A stretch of DNA of 64,000 nt. Source: Zonotrichia leucophrys gambelii. Lineage: Eukaryota; Chordata; Aves; Passeriformes; Passerellidae. Positions 40,601-55,600 of the stretch are shown here, piece after piece. The notes beneath the pieces were generated by a model. It was not told the DNA's origin and did no database searches. It was given only the letters and a program-made list of their open reading frames with translations. The DNA lies in assembly GCF_028769735.1 (NCBI RefSeq), contig NC_088170.1, positions 44,126,585 through 44,190,584 on the forward strand. The letters are read 5' to 3'. The number at the start of each line of letters is the position of its first letter. Positions within the stretch are counted from its first letter, which is position 1. The position numbers and the translations under genes were made by a program.

Positions 40601-43600
40601 TGTTCTATGGGACAAATTACTTTGTGTGACAACTGTCAGGTAGCTTAAAGCAATCAACTAAATAAAATCTGACACAGACTAATTTTATTTGATCTTTCAC
40701 AAGGAGTAGGTTTACTGGGGCTTTACTCTTTAAGCTCTTGTCTGACACTCAGACTCATTCCAGTCTTTATCTAAGGACAAACTAATACAATCAAGGAGGC
40801 AATTCAAGCTTTTCCAAGGTATTCCTATGCATCAAGTACTCTACAGGAGTGTAAACACAGACCTATCACAAGTGTGACTTAATAGCCATTTGCAGGAAAT
40901 GTTTTGAAAGATGCCAGTGCACTGGAGAATAACTACATACTTACTCATTCCTGAGGCAACACAAAATACACTGCAGACTGCTTACCACCCTGCTACTGAG
41001 TGTGGACACCGCCTGTCAGGCTATGCAGAAAGGAGGGTATATCTTTGGGTTTGAATGTTTATCAGCTGATCTTACCATACTTCTACTGGCTTCCTGGACA
41101 AGAACATGCTCTCTCACTGAAAGGGAGCAATGTGGCTTCTTAACTACATCTTACAACTCAGCAAAGGAGAAGGTTGAGGCAACTCTTGACTCCTCAAAGG
41201 GCTGTTTTGTTCCAAATCAGACTAAAATAGTTACACTTTCAACATATTTTCACATAGAGATAAACAGATACTGAAAGCAAAAACAGGAATCTCTTGGTCC
41301 ATGGAAAATCAGATAATATTGCCAGGCTAGGAGAATGACTCTTCAGGGGGCACTGGTACATCATTTTGAACACAGAGCTAAAACTAAATGTGGTCCCTGG
41401 TGTTCCCAGACACCACAACTACCATCAGCAACTATTTCTCTCCATACCCACTGATTCTCTTGGGAGCACAAAAAAAAAAAAAAAAAGTATCTAAATATGA
41501 GAATTTTTGAATATTTTAAATCCAGACTAGCAGAATATTTACACAAGCAGGCAGCCACTTGGAGATTGCTGAATATTAGGCAAATCAGCAGGTGATTAGA
41601 CTTAACAAGAAAGGATTTCTAATAGAGATATTAATTTTAAATAAAACTCATAGAAGACTCTAAAAACATAACTATACATGCAAATACGAAGGAACTAGGA
41701 TTGTTCTACATGCCAAAATGAGTATCTTTGTATTAACTTGTTTAGCCTTCTCATAAACTGCTCTTCCTCAGTGTTTACCAACTGTTTGACTCCTACCCAC
41801 CATCTGGCCCAGTTTCGTGCCAAATTCCAGAAATACTGATAATAAAAACATGGGTAAATAAAAATTAATGCATATGCAAAATTTTTTGAGGTAATTTACA
41901 CCCTGTTTACAATCAGGCTATCTACCTTAACAGCTATTTTCAGTAATAATCTGAGGTACCAAAATACTTACATCAATTTAGATATCTGATTTCAGGTATC
42001 TGCCTGCAAGTGTCTATGTGTCTGTAAGGTATCTGAATTGTAATTCTATTTGATGTTCTTGGCCTACTGGACCTGAACCGACACAGAAAAGACAACTACT
42101 CACAACAAAGAAAACTAGGCTTTCATGTATTAAATAAGGTTCTATAAAATCTTACCATAACATTCCGCTCATAATGTTCATGTTCTTTCTCAAAATCTAT
42201 TACAAAGCCATTTAGAGACCAGATAAATGTCAGGTCTAATGTGGGATCATGGGATGCAATGCATTGCATGGTAGCATTCTCTCCAACGGTGACATCGACA
42301 TTCAATGGAGCTAAAGTAATTCTTGTAGCTTCTGTGAAGTTAATGGCAAACATGAAGAATTCCAATAAATAAATATTTATTAAAATATAAGCTCAGCTTC
42401 ATAACTCTTTGATCATACATTAAAACACTGCCTCAAAGTCTAGTTCACGTTATTCACACAACTACATTTCAAAGGACCAAACTGAAGACAATAAAGAAAG
42501 CATTTTATAACTAAAATAGCTGGCTTCTCTTTAGCTCTTTAAATCTCTGAATCACATTACAACTATTTTTATTCCTTGACTCTGTCTCAAGTAGAAAGAA
42601 GACACAGGATGAGTCCTACGTGACTCGTTTCAATTATAGTATTTCCTATGTTTTAAAACTTGTCTCTGTAATGAATGAAAAGTTCTACTTGGTTGGGCCA
42701 AGTCAGATTTTCATTACAGCCTTGCAGGGATTGTGATCTTAATTTATCTATTGAGAAACAATATAATAGATGCATAACAAATTGTGTAAATAGCTACATG
42801 TGAAAAAGAAGAGAAAACAATACAAGAAAAGGAAGAAAGCACATCAGCATTGAGCTGTCATGTCAATCTAGCATGATTTCTGGAACAGAGATTAAAAACC
42901 TATTTAACAAAAGACTCTTCCACTACCAGTTGTATTTCACAGACATGGGTCTTACAGAATGCTGTTCCTGTCCTTCCTGTCTGTAGTCTACAGTTATTTA
43001 GTTATTTGACATCAGATTTAAAATACACAATTAAGGCTATCATTACTCAATCAGTAAATAAAAATACTGATAAAAGAAGGTAATTTAGAAGTGCAACCAT
43101 ATATATATGCCCTCATCTCACAAATGCATTTTTCTTTAACAGCAATGCTCTCTCAAACATGCTTATACCACCATCACGACAATAACAAAACCACCACCAA
43201 AACAAACTAATAAACAAACAACCAAACCAAGCCAAACCAAACCCCCTACCAAAAAAAAAAAAAAAACCAAACCAAAACCCTACAACACATTAAAATATGT
43301 CAATTTAATGGATCTTGTTTACTAATCTCTTATGGAAATATCAACCCTGAAAACTGAGATGCAGTTTTCAGGGTGATGCAAACATACCCAGTTTCAACTG
43401 AGCAATATGCTTTAAAAGCATCAATTCAGTGTTAATGAGCAATTACATTAGAAAAAGTAGTGCAATGCTGGAACAAAAATTAGTCATTTTGAACTAAGGG
43501 ATTCTGCCCAAAACAAACTATTGCAATTCTGAGGCTTACCTGTCATTTCTAGAACACCAGTGCTATTGGCTTTTCCTCGGTTATTTTCTGCAAAACAGGT

Positions 43601-46600
43601 GTAGCGACCTTCATCCAGCTTTGTGACATTGATAATTTCCAGGCTCCCATCATCCCAGATACGTATGCTATGGAAAGTGCAAGAGAAATGAAATTCTATA
43701 TTAGAAAGCAATGCTTCCTATTAGAAAGCAATGCTTCCTGTAGAACTGTGGTAATTGAGAACAAACCACAAAAATCATTTGCAAACTCACATCTAACTAC
43801 TGGATTTATAAACACACCTGCAGTAAAAAATATTTAAAGAGACTGTGGATTACACTGAGACATTAGATCTAGACATCAATCTCAGACTGCTGGAGCAAGA
43901 GAATGTACTTCTCTTCACTTGTACTGATTCAAGTATTTTTCTTAGAGTTTTATGGTACAACTCAATTCTTAAATCAGACTGGGTAAAGTTGGATACCCTG
44001 CTAACTCCTTGAATCTATACTGCCAGCAACATTTTGGCATATTATTTTCCTGAAGTTATACATTCTCCTGTCCCTGAAGTCTGCAAAATGGAAAATCATC
44101 CTATGGGATAGACAGACATGATACATAAAGTTTACACTTTTAAGGCTTAAAGTGTTCACTGACAGTCAGTACTAACCGGCTCCCATTTACAAGCAATTCT
44201 GTTCCTTTGCTCCAGGAGAATTTTGGCTTAGGAGCAGCTTTAGGCTTGCATTCAATGATTACACGTCCCCCTTTAGCTGCTAGGATTTTCTTCTTCATAG
44301 GGTTAAATTCAAAAGTAGGAGGTGAAGCTGAAAGCAAAAATTAACACAAATACTGCTGTTAGTGATTTTACTGCAAAACAGAATTTGTTTCCAACATACA
44401 ATAAAAGACAGAACTATTGAATTGTTTAAAAATGTTCATTATGCAGACTAGTGAGAAAAGTACTAACGATACAGAGATGTACTTGAAGTATGTGCTGATC
44501 TACAAGAGAAATGAAAAATCATTACGTAGTTTTGTGCTGTGTTACCCTAGAGGTTTCTTTCTACTGATTTCTGAACTTTCATCTGAGTTTAATCTAACAA
44601 GATCAAAGTCCACTGAAAGTTCCTCCCTTTCAAAAGGCCTTTTGATCAGCCCTAATAAAATTCAGATTCCTGGAGATAAATTTCTTTAACAAGTTGCTCA
44701 CTCAATCATAATTCCAAAGAATAGTTGGGTTTACTTTTCAGTGGTTTTAACCCTCTCTACAAACTAAAATTGCACCCCTCTTATTCTTTGTGGTTTTCTG
44801 TTTGGCCAGCTGGCTGTAGGTGCAGTCTCAGATGTACAACAGTATTGAGATGTGACTGTCATAAGCACCACATTTATGTCTCTGAGGTCAGATCTTTGCT
44901 TACTATTTTTCTTTATTTGAAACCAAATGAAAGAAAATAAAGCTTTTCATTATTTTGCATCTTGGCATATCAGCAAGTTAATTATGCCAGCAAGTGTGTG
45001 CACAGCCTGAGGAAAAAAGGCTATTGTTTAATTACAAAAGTACAGAGCAAAACTCTGACCAATATCCAAATATTACCAACAATGAATTTTGAAAACACAC
45101 ATTTAAAAAGTGCTCATTTTGTGTAAACCAAGCTGGTAGTGAGTACATAGTAATGGAATAACAGTGTAGATTGAAGCACTGTTGTGCATGGGTTGGGAAA
45201 ACCAAGAATAGTTTAGTTCTTGGGAAAGTCTGAAGGCAAGAAAGAACAGCAACTACCACAGGGAAATTTAGAAAAATATGTCACACAGTCAGTGTGTCTG
45301 CTCTAATGAAATCAGTAAAAATGTCAGAAATTGTTTAAAGGCTGAGAACTTTGGATCTGAGAGTCAAATTTTCAACAGGAGGCTCCTCAGGAAAACACAG
45401 TGGACTCATAACTACATCAAGCCATCAAATGGCACAGCTATCTGTGGGTAAAACCAGACATTGTGACTTCAGTGTAAGGGGTTGCAGAAAACAAAATCAA
45501 AGGGGAGAACAAAAATGAAGAGCTTCAAAAGCCAGGTAAGTGGAAAGCAGATTTTGCATCACAGAGGAGTAATCATATGTGAGCAAAAATTAAAATGCTT
45601 CTTAACCAGTTTTATGAGCTAAAAAACTTAGGCTGCAACTCATAACTCTATGTTATGCTTCATATAACATCAGCACTATCAGTTCCTTTGAGGGGGAACA
45701 TTAGGAAACAAGCACCATAAATACAAACAGAAAACATGCCCCACAAGTTGGTAAATTTATTCCTCAAGTTGTTGTCAAAAACCAGCTAGAGAGTTCAAAT
45801 AAACCGCATCTCACCTAGATTGAGTGAGAGTTCTTAGCTTCATCCTCACAGGAATCTGTTACCAAACAGTACTTGCAAATATAACTGCTATCTTACTCAA
45901 GCCTGAAATAGTAAATAGAAAAATAATCCCACTGACCCACAATCTTCAGTTCAGCATTTGCATAAATAATTCCATACATGTTTTCTGCTATACACTGGTA
46001 CATGCCGGCATCGTCAAAGGTCAGACTTTGCATTCTTAGTTCACCTTTCCGGAACTAAAACACAGAATCAATAAAATAACAAGATATTAAGACATTAACA
46101 TAAACTACATAAGCTGAAGAATCCACACCCATCCAAATTTTTTTCTTTTTTCCTTTCTCAGTAAGATTGGGTTCACCTTTTTCTAAAGAAAGAGTCATTG
46201 CAATTCAATATCTAAGTTTCTGGGAAAGTTCTAGTTGAGTGTCAGTAGAGAAATTTACTCTCCAATCCCCTGTTATCATATCAATGCACACTACTGATTC
46301 AGAAATAAGAAACAAGGAATTAAATTAATTTTATGCACATAAATTTTGTTATGCCATGCTCACTCATCAGTGCTTTCTGTTGTTACATAATTTTATAACA
46401 GCAAAAAGTCAAAGCAAGTCCCGGTGAGGTAGGAATTTTTCAGAAGATTCCTCTGAGAGATAATAAACTATTTTGGTTTAAATGTAAAAAAGCAAAAATC
46501 AGTAAATCAAAGTAAGGTAGTTAAGGTGGGGTATTTTGTAAATGTAGATGGCAATCACTTTTTGAAAGATCATGTTAATGTGTTCTGTTTTCTTGAGAAA

Positions 46601-49600
46601 ATTAAGCTGAAAGCTTTAACTCTTGTATCTAAGTGCTTTGGAGTGCATGGGGCAGTGGAAGATTAGGAGAACAGTACTTAGTTGAAAAGAGAACAGATTA
46701 AGAGAAGCATATTTTCTGACTATTTTATGTGAAAATGTTTTAATCAGATTTTATACAAGGAATCTTTGTTGTGCTCTAAATGAAAGGTCTAATTACAAGT
46801 TATCTGATTTAGAAACAAATTATACTTTCAAGGCAATTAACATTTCTGCAGTCTTTCATTTGGAAATCATCTTATCATCATAGTAACACACAGCATAATC
46901 TTCTGGTGTACTACTGGAGCCCTGCACACTGTGTTCTGCAATCCAGTATGCAGATTTTGTTAGTGAAAGCCAAGTTCAGTGGGGAACAGCAAGTAACTCA
47001 CTTGTTAAAATATTTGTTTGCAATAACCACCAAAGCTAGAAAAGAAGCATTGTTTTTCCTGGTTTAAGCCACCTCCATATAGCAGATGGTGATATCCCTA
47101 CTCTGTCTCCAACATCATACATTCTTCTTAAGACATACAGTCAAAAACCAATCTGCCTCATTGTCTGTTTTGTTTGTTTGCTACGAGTCACAGCTCAGCA
47201 GATGCAGAGCTGCACTGTGCCCTCGTATTCTCTTGGTTTTTTAATGGCTTTTCATTTAGTGTAAGCACTACACTTTGAATACACTGTTGGAATGCTTGAT
47301 AAGGTTTTTCCCAGAGAAGTTGTGGATCTTCCATCCCTGGAATTGTTGAAGGGCAGGCTAATGGAGTTCTAAGCAACCAGGGCTAGTGAAAGGTGCCCCT
47401 GTCCGCTGCTAGGGGGCTGGAACTAACAATATTTAAAGCACCTTCCAACACAAATCATTCTATGATTCCAGGATACTAGGAGAAAAAATTTACTTTGTTT
47501 AAACCAAATATTCCAATAGAATTAAATTATCAAACAGTACTTCTTTAAACTACTTTTAAACATCACCTAAACATTTGCAACACTCTTTGTCTAGAAAAAA
47601 TGTGAAAAAATACAGGATAAAGATCACTGATACTTTAAAAAATAACCTATTTTCATATCTCCACTGACTTTTTTTCTTCTATTTTTAAAGACACATTCAC
47701 GTTTAATATGGTAAAAAGGATTAATTTTGAAGAAAAGATGACATTCTTTACCCAGAGTGAAGAGCATTTACTTAAAAAGGCCTAGAGAAAAAGGGGTCTC
47801 TACCTCCTAAACATGTGGTCAAAATGAAGTTGGTAAGTCAAAGCTGAATACTAAAAAGCCTGAAGAAATAAGAGAAGATTGAGATGAAACTTTTAAAAAT
47901 AGATTTTAATGCCTCATGCAAGTGGCATCAGGAAATATTTAGATCATTATAATTAATTTTCCTTTAACCTTTACTAATGCATGTTTCAAAACACTGTTTC
48001 CACTCAAGCCAGTGTTACCTACAGCAATACACTCACCGAGGCACCATTCTTCAGCCACCTAATTGTTGGAATAGGCTTGCCCGTAGCTACACAAGGCCAG
48101 TACAGGTCACTGCCTATATCCCTTTCTGTGTCATTGATATGTTCTACCCACTCAGGAGCAGCTGCAGAATAAAATACATGATGTATTGTAAATATAGCAC
48201 ATACATATTTAATTAGCATTATGTTGCATTAATTCCACTGCTTTTTCCATGATACTTAAACAGGAAACTCAAAGTAATGATGATAACTCAGCAATGCACC
48301 GGCAGAAAAAAGAAGTTCTTGTCTTACTACATAGATTCAGAAAAGCCTCCAACTATTTTTTATGAGAAGAAAATATGGAATTGAAATAATGGTTCCTGAA
48401 AAACAGAAGACAAGGTATCACTACTTATATTGATCTGTAGATTATTCTGTGTGAAAATTACTCAGTAGCACTATGAAAATGATGGGTAAATGACATGAAA
48501 TTGTGCAAAACGTACTGAAAGGATCTCCAAGAAATTATTCTCTTGGTGCAAACACCATATGTAAGAAATTAATACTGAAACAGCCCAGCATATTTGCTTT
48601 TGCTATATTTTACTAGCAGTTTACTAGCTTTACTTATTATAAGCAGTAATAACCTTGTCACACTAATTCTGAGTTTGATCTTCTGTAGTTCTAGCACTCA
48701 GCCAAGGATCTTAACTCAGATCTTCTGCACAACCAGTGAAAGAGACATAAATCTTCTGAGGGTGCTTCAGATACTATGTGTGACCTTTTAATATCATGGC
48801 TTTATGGCATAAACCTCAGACAAGAAGCCAAGTTACTTGGGATAATTTCATTATGAGCAGTAAGATATCATTTTCAGCTATCTAATTTAACCAAATGCAA
48901 AAAGGGAAGTGAGGGAGGATGAAGGAATGAAGAACTGTGCATAGCTAATAAGATAGAGTGCTAAGACAGAAAACACAAAATAAGAAAACAAGAAATCCTA
49001 ACAAACCTCATGGTCTCTTTTTCTTCCAGAAGTCCTTTCACTTCAAGTACTGTAAATTGATTTAATTTACATTATGCATAACAGGTAACACAGAACTGTC
49101 ATATAGTATATACCAAAGTGTATATACCAGCTATCCAACCAGACAATCAATACATAAATATCATGCCTGCATTTTAATACAAGAATTTTGATTCTACTCT
49201 ATCAACTTGAACAGCAGTGTATGAGGAATCAACACAGACATCAACTGTGAAAACAGACATTTCTAACCTAAGTAAAGGCAACACAGATCATCAAGAAAAA
49301 AACTGTTCTTCCTACCTTGTACATAAACTCTTGCTTGGTGTTTATCTTTTCCTTTATAGTTTTCAGCTTCACACTCATAAAGCCCTTCATCTTCATACTG
49401 AATATTGAAGATCTTAAGAACTGCACCAGACATGCTTATCTCAGCAGAGGCTGGCAAGGGTTCAAGGTATTTACTCCATCTGAGCTCAGGAACCGGACTT
49501 GAAAAGATAAAGTAAAAATGATTGTGTTCAAGAACTGGCAGTTAAACTGCAGACTACAAAAAGAGCATTTGATAATGAAATATGTATTTTCATTCCCCGA

Positions 49601-52600
49601 AATATGAAAGCAATTCATGCTGTACAATAACTAAAACACACTTACTTTCCAAGAGCAAAACACTCCAGTGTCACGTTTTGTCCCAAGAGAGCGTACGTGT
49701 CCTTGAACTTCACCTTGATATCAGCAGGATACACTTTTGCTCCTAATATGAAAAAAAAGATTCTAAGAAAAGGCATGTCAGAAAGTTATAGAGCTACTAA
49801 AATTTACACAGTTCAATAAAACTTTTCTTAAAATGCCAGACAAAATTCTTCTTTAAACTGCAACAGCCTGTCAATTCATAAAGTCTGACTAAGCATTGAA
49901 CTTTTACTAGCAAAGCATACGTGTTTTACTTAGCAACTAGTTATCTTTCTCTGGATGAGTAATCCCAACATTTTTAACAAAATTTCTAATTGCTTTTAAA
50001 GCAGGATGATGTACTCTATGTGTGGGTAGACAAAAACCTGAGTCTGTTTTTTCACATGTTTTATACTGGATAGAATATCTTGAATTATTTTGAATTTAGG
50101 CTCAATTTTATTTCAGTAAGGGTATGAAGGAACTAGAGCAAGCACATCTACAGTTTAATGAGTGCAAAGGGATGTCAAATCTCCCTACTAGCAATCCCTG
50201 TAGGAACCCTCTTGTTCCTACAGGGAACTCCCATCAGTTCTAGATGAAGAAGGCAGTGTGAATACTGGAATATTCGGTCAAAGATCAATAATTTGAAATT
50301 ACATTAATTCAATCAATAATATGGAAAATTGTACAGATAAAAGAGTCACTGAAAAACTGATGATCAGTTTATGAGAACCTAGTGACTGACAGTCTGAAGA
50401 GGCAAAAACTAATTTGGTTCCTATTTAGAAACCATGCAGTTCCCCTGAAGAAATGGCATAAAATAATCCAGTAACACAAAGCCACAGAGGTGCCTTAGGA
50501 GATTGACTGAGAGACACAAAGCTCCCAGGACTTTCACCAGCCCTGTCACTATTTTGGATGGGAAATTTCATCAGGATAAAAGGATTTTCCTCTTTCACGA
50601 GGGATTTTCTGGGGGAAAAGAAGTAAATCCTGAAGCTGTTCATCAGCATTTACATGAAGTTTCTACTTTTCAGTCATACTCCTTTGAACCAATGCCAAGA
50701 CTAGAAAAGATATTGAAGATAATGGGATGAGGGGCTTATCACATAAAAGAAATGGGGGTTGTGGGGATAAGAATTCTGTTCTCAATGATGTGAAAGGAAA
50801 TGTGTGAATTAATCAATGGAGATTTCTTTCACAAAGTTTTCACTGTGAATAGGAATGATTTGTACCTCTGCATCTGAAACACCGAGTAACATTGTTCAAT
50901 AGCCATTATAACTTGCCATATAATTCTCCTTACGAAAATGAAAGTAGGTATGAATTAACAAAATTACAATACAAACAGTTAAAATGCTGTTCATAGTATT
51001 TCCAATAAATACTTACGATCAGATTGAGGAATAAGTGGAATAAATTTACTGAATACACTCTTTGTTATGGAAGGGCTGGACACAAAACATGAATAATTGC
51101 CCTTATCTGATGCTTCCACATTTGCAATGTAGAGATTGCCGTTCGTCTGTGACACAAATCGTCGTTTGTCCAAAGCAATGAACACTGGGAACTCATTTAG
51201 AAGCCAGCGATAACTGAGGTCATCTGGAGGAAAATACTTCAGTCAATATTAAAACCCAACATTATCAGCTATTTAAACCACAGAATACTGTCTGTATAGA
51301 AATCACTTGAGTCTAATTTCTAGGTTATAGATCTTTTCTTCAGAGAGGCAGCTATGCAGACAGATTTATGCATGTCTCAGCTCATTCCTGTCTACAGTGA
51401 ACACTGGGGCACTGCTGCTGTCAGTGCAGGTTACTGGGGACCTGGATACAGTGTGCACACCTTGCCCTGGGCACAACCATCCCACAGGAACTGACCAGGA
51501 TGGGATGAGAGAGGCAGCTGGGTCTTGACCTCATGCAACTGAGAAGCTGGGAACTGCTCAGCTGTCTTGTGATTTAGACAAAACCTTAGAATATTTTATC
51601 TAGTAACATGTCTTCATTCTTCAGTTCCTTACAATGCTTAAACTGAGCATGAAAAGTAAATCATTATTCCATTTTACAAGGTAAAAGAGATGCTAACAGC
51701 CAATTTCATCCCTCATGATGGAACTCCAGATGCTTAAGATTATGGGCATAATCCATGCAGAGCTCTTCAATAGCTAATGATTAGAAAAAGTCCCTTCCAG
51801 AGAATAAATAACCTCATCTCTGACCCTCTGGGGTGCTTCTGCTGTTCCATGATTTTGAGAGAAGCCCATGACCATAGCACTTGAGGTGACTTTACTAGGT
51901 GCAATGAACAGTCAATATGGTCAACAACACACATTCAAAACAGCTACCCAACCTAAATGGTGATTCTCAAGCTGCACAAAAGTTATTGTTTAAGTGAATA
52001 TAAAGGAAACTTGCAAAAAAAAAAATCAATCTTTTACTCTTCAGACATTGAAAATGAAGCACTTTGAGCTGAATTACCTGGGTAGTGATAAGGGGGTTCA
52101 CAAAGAAGCACTGCCCCAACACCTTCTCGCACTTTAACCTCGTAACGTTCCTCAGGTGGAAAGGGATCCAGATCTAGTTTTTAAAAAAGCAAGGGGAGGA
52201 GAATAGGGATTTTAACTACAGTAACTTTTTATTATTATCATCCGTTTCTGTCCTGTAGCAATTAGTAGAGAAATACATCAATGCATGGCAGATAGAAACT
52301 AATGCCAGTTTTGCTTATTTTTCATTACCGATGCATTTTTTGCTGTTTTTGTCATCATAATTTTAAATACCAGGGAAAAGAAAAAAGTGATGCAGACTTT
52401 ATCTCTAAGAGTAGTTAGGCTTAAAAAATTATGATGAGTGTTAAGGCACTGGATCTAAAAATTATGTACAGTATTCTCAGATGGACTAATTGATGAAGTA
52501 TATGAGAGAATGTGGGTTCTGTTCCACGGTTTCAGTAAATTTGGCAACAAAACAAAATTACAGCTGGTCAAGACTTTTGAACTCTTCTAAATGGTTGTTG

Positions 52601-55600
52601 ACATTTTTCAATCAGTTTATGCATAAGAAAAAAACTTACACTAAAGATCAGACATTTTCTCTCCTAATTTTAGCAACTCTATTCAGTTCTTTGGAAACAT
52701 TGATTGTAGAAAGAAATGTTTTTGTAGGTGATCATTAAATAGGAAAAAAAGGAAGAAATACAACAGTATAAAGAAGAATGAAAGCAGGCACTTTTTAAAC
52801 AGATATTCATCAGTTTCCAGCTATCTTTTAGAATCTTTTTACTATTCCTTACCTCTTTACCTATTTTAGTTTACATATTGAAACACTGTATATTAGGGTT
52901 CTGTTCAGCATAATTTCTCAGTATACTATCAACATTCAGCTCATGAAGCCAGTGAGCTGGCTGGCAGAAAGCATACCTCAGACTGTTTTGGTTCTACTTT
53001 TTTTTAATCTATTCGGTTTATTGGTTTATTTTTTTTATCCTATTGATTATTCAGCACTGACACGACTGAAGCCTGCTTTAGGTAAAATAAATATCCCATA
53101 AATGAAATGTTGATGTTTTCTTCATAAAAAAAAAGTAACAACCTGGCCTTCAATTTTTTTTTTCTAAAAGATACCCTGGCTAAATACAGACTTAGACTAT
53201 ATAAATGATGATATGATCCTCATCAGCTAATTACAGCTTCTGACTTTCCCTAATATTTACAGTCCCACAGTCTCACAAGTATTATCAGAAAGCAGAACTT
53301 TGTACTAAATGTCTGATCTTCTACAGCAAGGAATGAATTCTACTTATGGAGGCCAGTTAAAGACAAGAGGGGCACCAAACCCTTAGTGTCAGGGCACCTA
53401 CGGCTTTGCGAATGGATCACAGAGTGTATTCCTTTTTTTTGGGATTCCTTTTTGCACCTTCTGATGATAAAATACATCTGGGGAAAAGGCAACTTAAGTC
53501 AAAATGAAACAGAAATCCCAAACACTGTCTTAAGTCTATAAAATTTTGCATTAGTCTTCATTTAGTACATCAATTTTTTGTAATTCCTGTATTTTGTGAC
53601 ATGCAGGTCTGCACATGTACATATCCTCTCAAGACTAGCTCATCACTGTCATAAGCTGACAGAAATTTCCCCCAGCAGAGTTTTTTTCACTGTAGCCTAG
53701 GAATCAGGGCATAATTTACTAGCAAGTGCTGTGCCTTCCCCCTGCAGCTGTGCTTGCCCTGCACCTCATCACCATATGCCCTCACTCAAGTCTTTCTTCT
53801 GTGACCCCTCAGGTCCTACCATGATTTTAAGAGAGTCTGGACATTATTATCTCCAGATGTGGCTCCATGAGCTTCTTCACCTCATAATTTAACAATTACA
53901 CACTGGGAAGGCTGTTATGTCATGTCAGCTGAATGTAAAGAATATAAAACGCTTACAAATTTATTTTGCGTCTATCTCTGCACACTAAGGCACTTAAGAT
54001 GCTGTTTTTACAGAGTAGCACAGATACAGCACACGTTAGCAGAATACACCGCAGTGTAAAACATTGGGCTAACCATAATTTTTCTATATTCTGACATAAA
54101 AAACACTTACATCCAAAACTCAGAGTGGCTTCACTGCTTCTGACAGTTCCAAAGACATTTGACACTACACAGACATATTTTCCAGCATCCCTTGATTTCT
54201 CTGGATTATTGATAACGAGTCTGCCTCCCACCATGCTGTACCGCTCCTTTGTTAAGTCAATATCCCAATTGTTGAATTTCCACCTATTAAAAAAGAAAAA
54301 CAAGATGTAAGATTGGCCCCAAAAAGCAACCTGGTAAGAAAAATGATGTGAACAATAACTCATAAATTCTGAAAAACTATGCAGGAAGTTATTAATATAC
54401 TTCTATACAAGTTTTAGGCTTTCCTTCAGCAAGATGCAGAGATTTGAACTCCAGAGGTCTTTGAAAAATAACAGCGTCAGTTCCTTCTTAGAGATGTGAC
54501 ATACTTTGTTAAAACATAGTATGTTTTAACATACTATGTTAAAACATACATAGTTTGTCTGTTCTGGCTAAGTGGTAAGAGATGCTTGAGCTGGCTGTGA
54601 ATGAGCTAGCCAGTCACCAAACACATGGATTTTAAACATATCTCAAATAAATATCTAAGTTCAGATTGGATAAAAATGTCCTCTCTCTGCCCTTCTAAAG
54701 TATGAAGCAATGAGAGATTTTTTAAAACCTGCTGCAGATAATGAAAATGCTTAATAAAACGTAACATGCCAGTAAAGTCAGTGCAAAAGCTGTGGCATCC
54801 TTCATAAAAGAACTACTTACTATTGCTTCAGTAAATTGCTGGACACTCTTCCCTTATTTATGGTAAAACTCCTCAGTCAATTCACTGAATTACTGCAATT
54901 TTCACTTGAGAGATTAAGAGGGAAACTGGCGGCCCAGTTCTGACCGATTTTTACTTATTTTAAGAAATGTTAAAAAACACGGCGTGGGTACCAGTGCTCA
55001 TGACTTATTTTTGTGCCTGTTACTGTGTCCACAAGAGGGAGCCTGTTACCTTAGAAAGGAACTGCCTGGCTCCTATGCGCAAATAGCACAGATGCAACTT
55101 AATTACATTTAAAGATCATAACCTTATTTCTGCATAAGTATTTTCTTTTTTCATAAGGTAAGGTTAGGCATTAGTATTTGACAATGATAATACACACACC
55201 ACCTGTTCATTCACTATTGAACATATACCAAAATATGCAGAGTTCTCATTTGGAAGTGGAACTTGCTATTGTCAAAGAAATAAACAAAATAAAAAACAAA
55301 AAACAACAACAACAACAAAAAAACCCAAAACAAACCCAAAACAAAAAAAAATCAAATGAAATAGAAGAATTTTAAAGATTAAACAAATAGTATTTTGATC
55401 TTATAGAGTTCTAGAGGTATCACTTCAGTCCTGTTAGACATACTATATGTCAGTGTTAGAAAAAAAATGAATCCTTTATTCAGAAATATCTAGGTATAAA
55501 TGTGCTGAGGACAGCACATCCTCCAATGAAAATGGCAGGAAGGACTTATTTACCTCTGAGATAGAAGAATTTTGACTCATAAACTGCCAGAGGGATGAGA

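Larger units (their letters stand above)
30986..42155 (-). other. CNTN1 large intron within Ig6
   Basis: At 11.2 kb this is the longest intron found. It hosts the CR1 reverse-transcriptase fragment (36046-37131), a CR1 stub (37271-37306), the G/T-rich tract (33411-33480), a TA microsatellite (about 32973-32990), a T-run near 38880-38896 and an A18 run near 41469-41486. A 164-codon open frame at 33780-34274 (plus) has no recognisable similarity. Confidence 0.85.
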
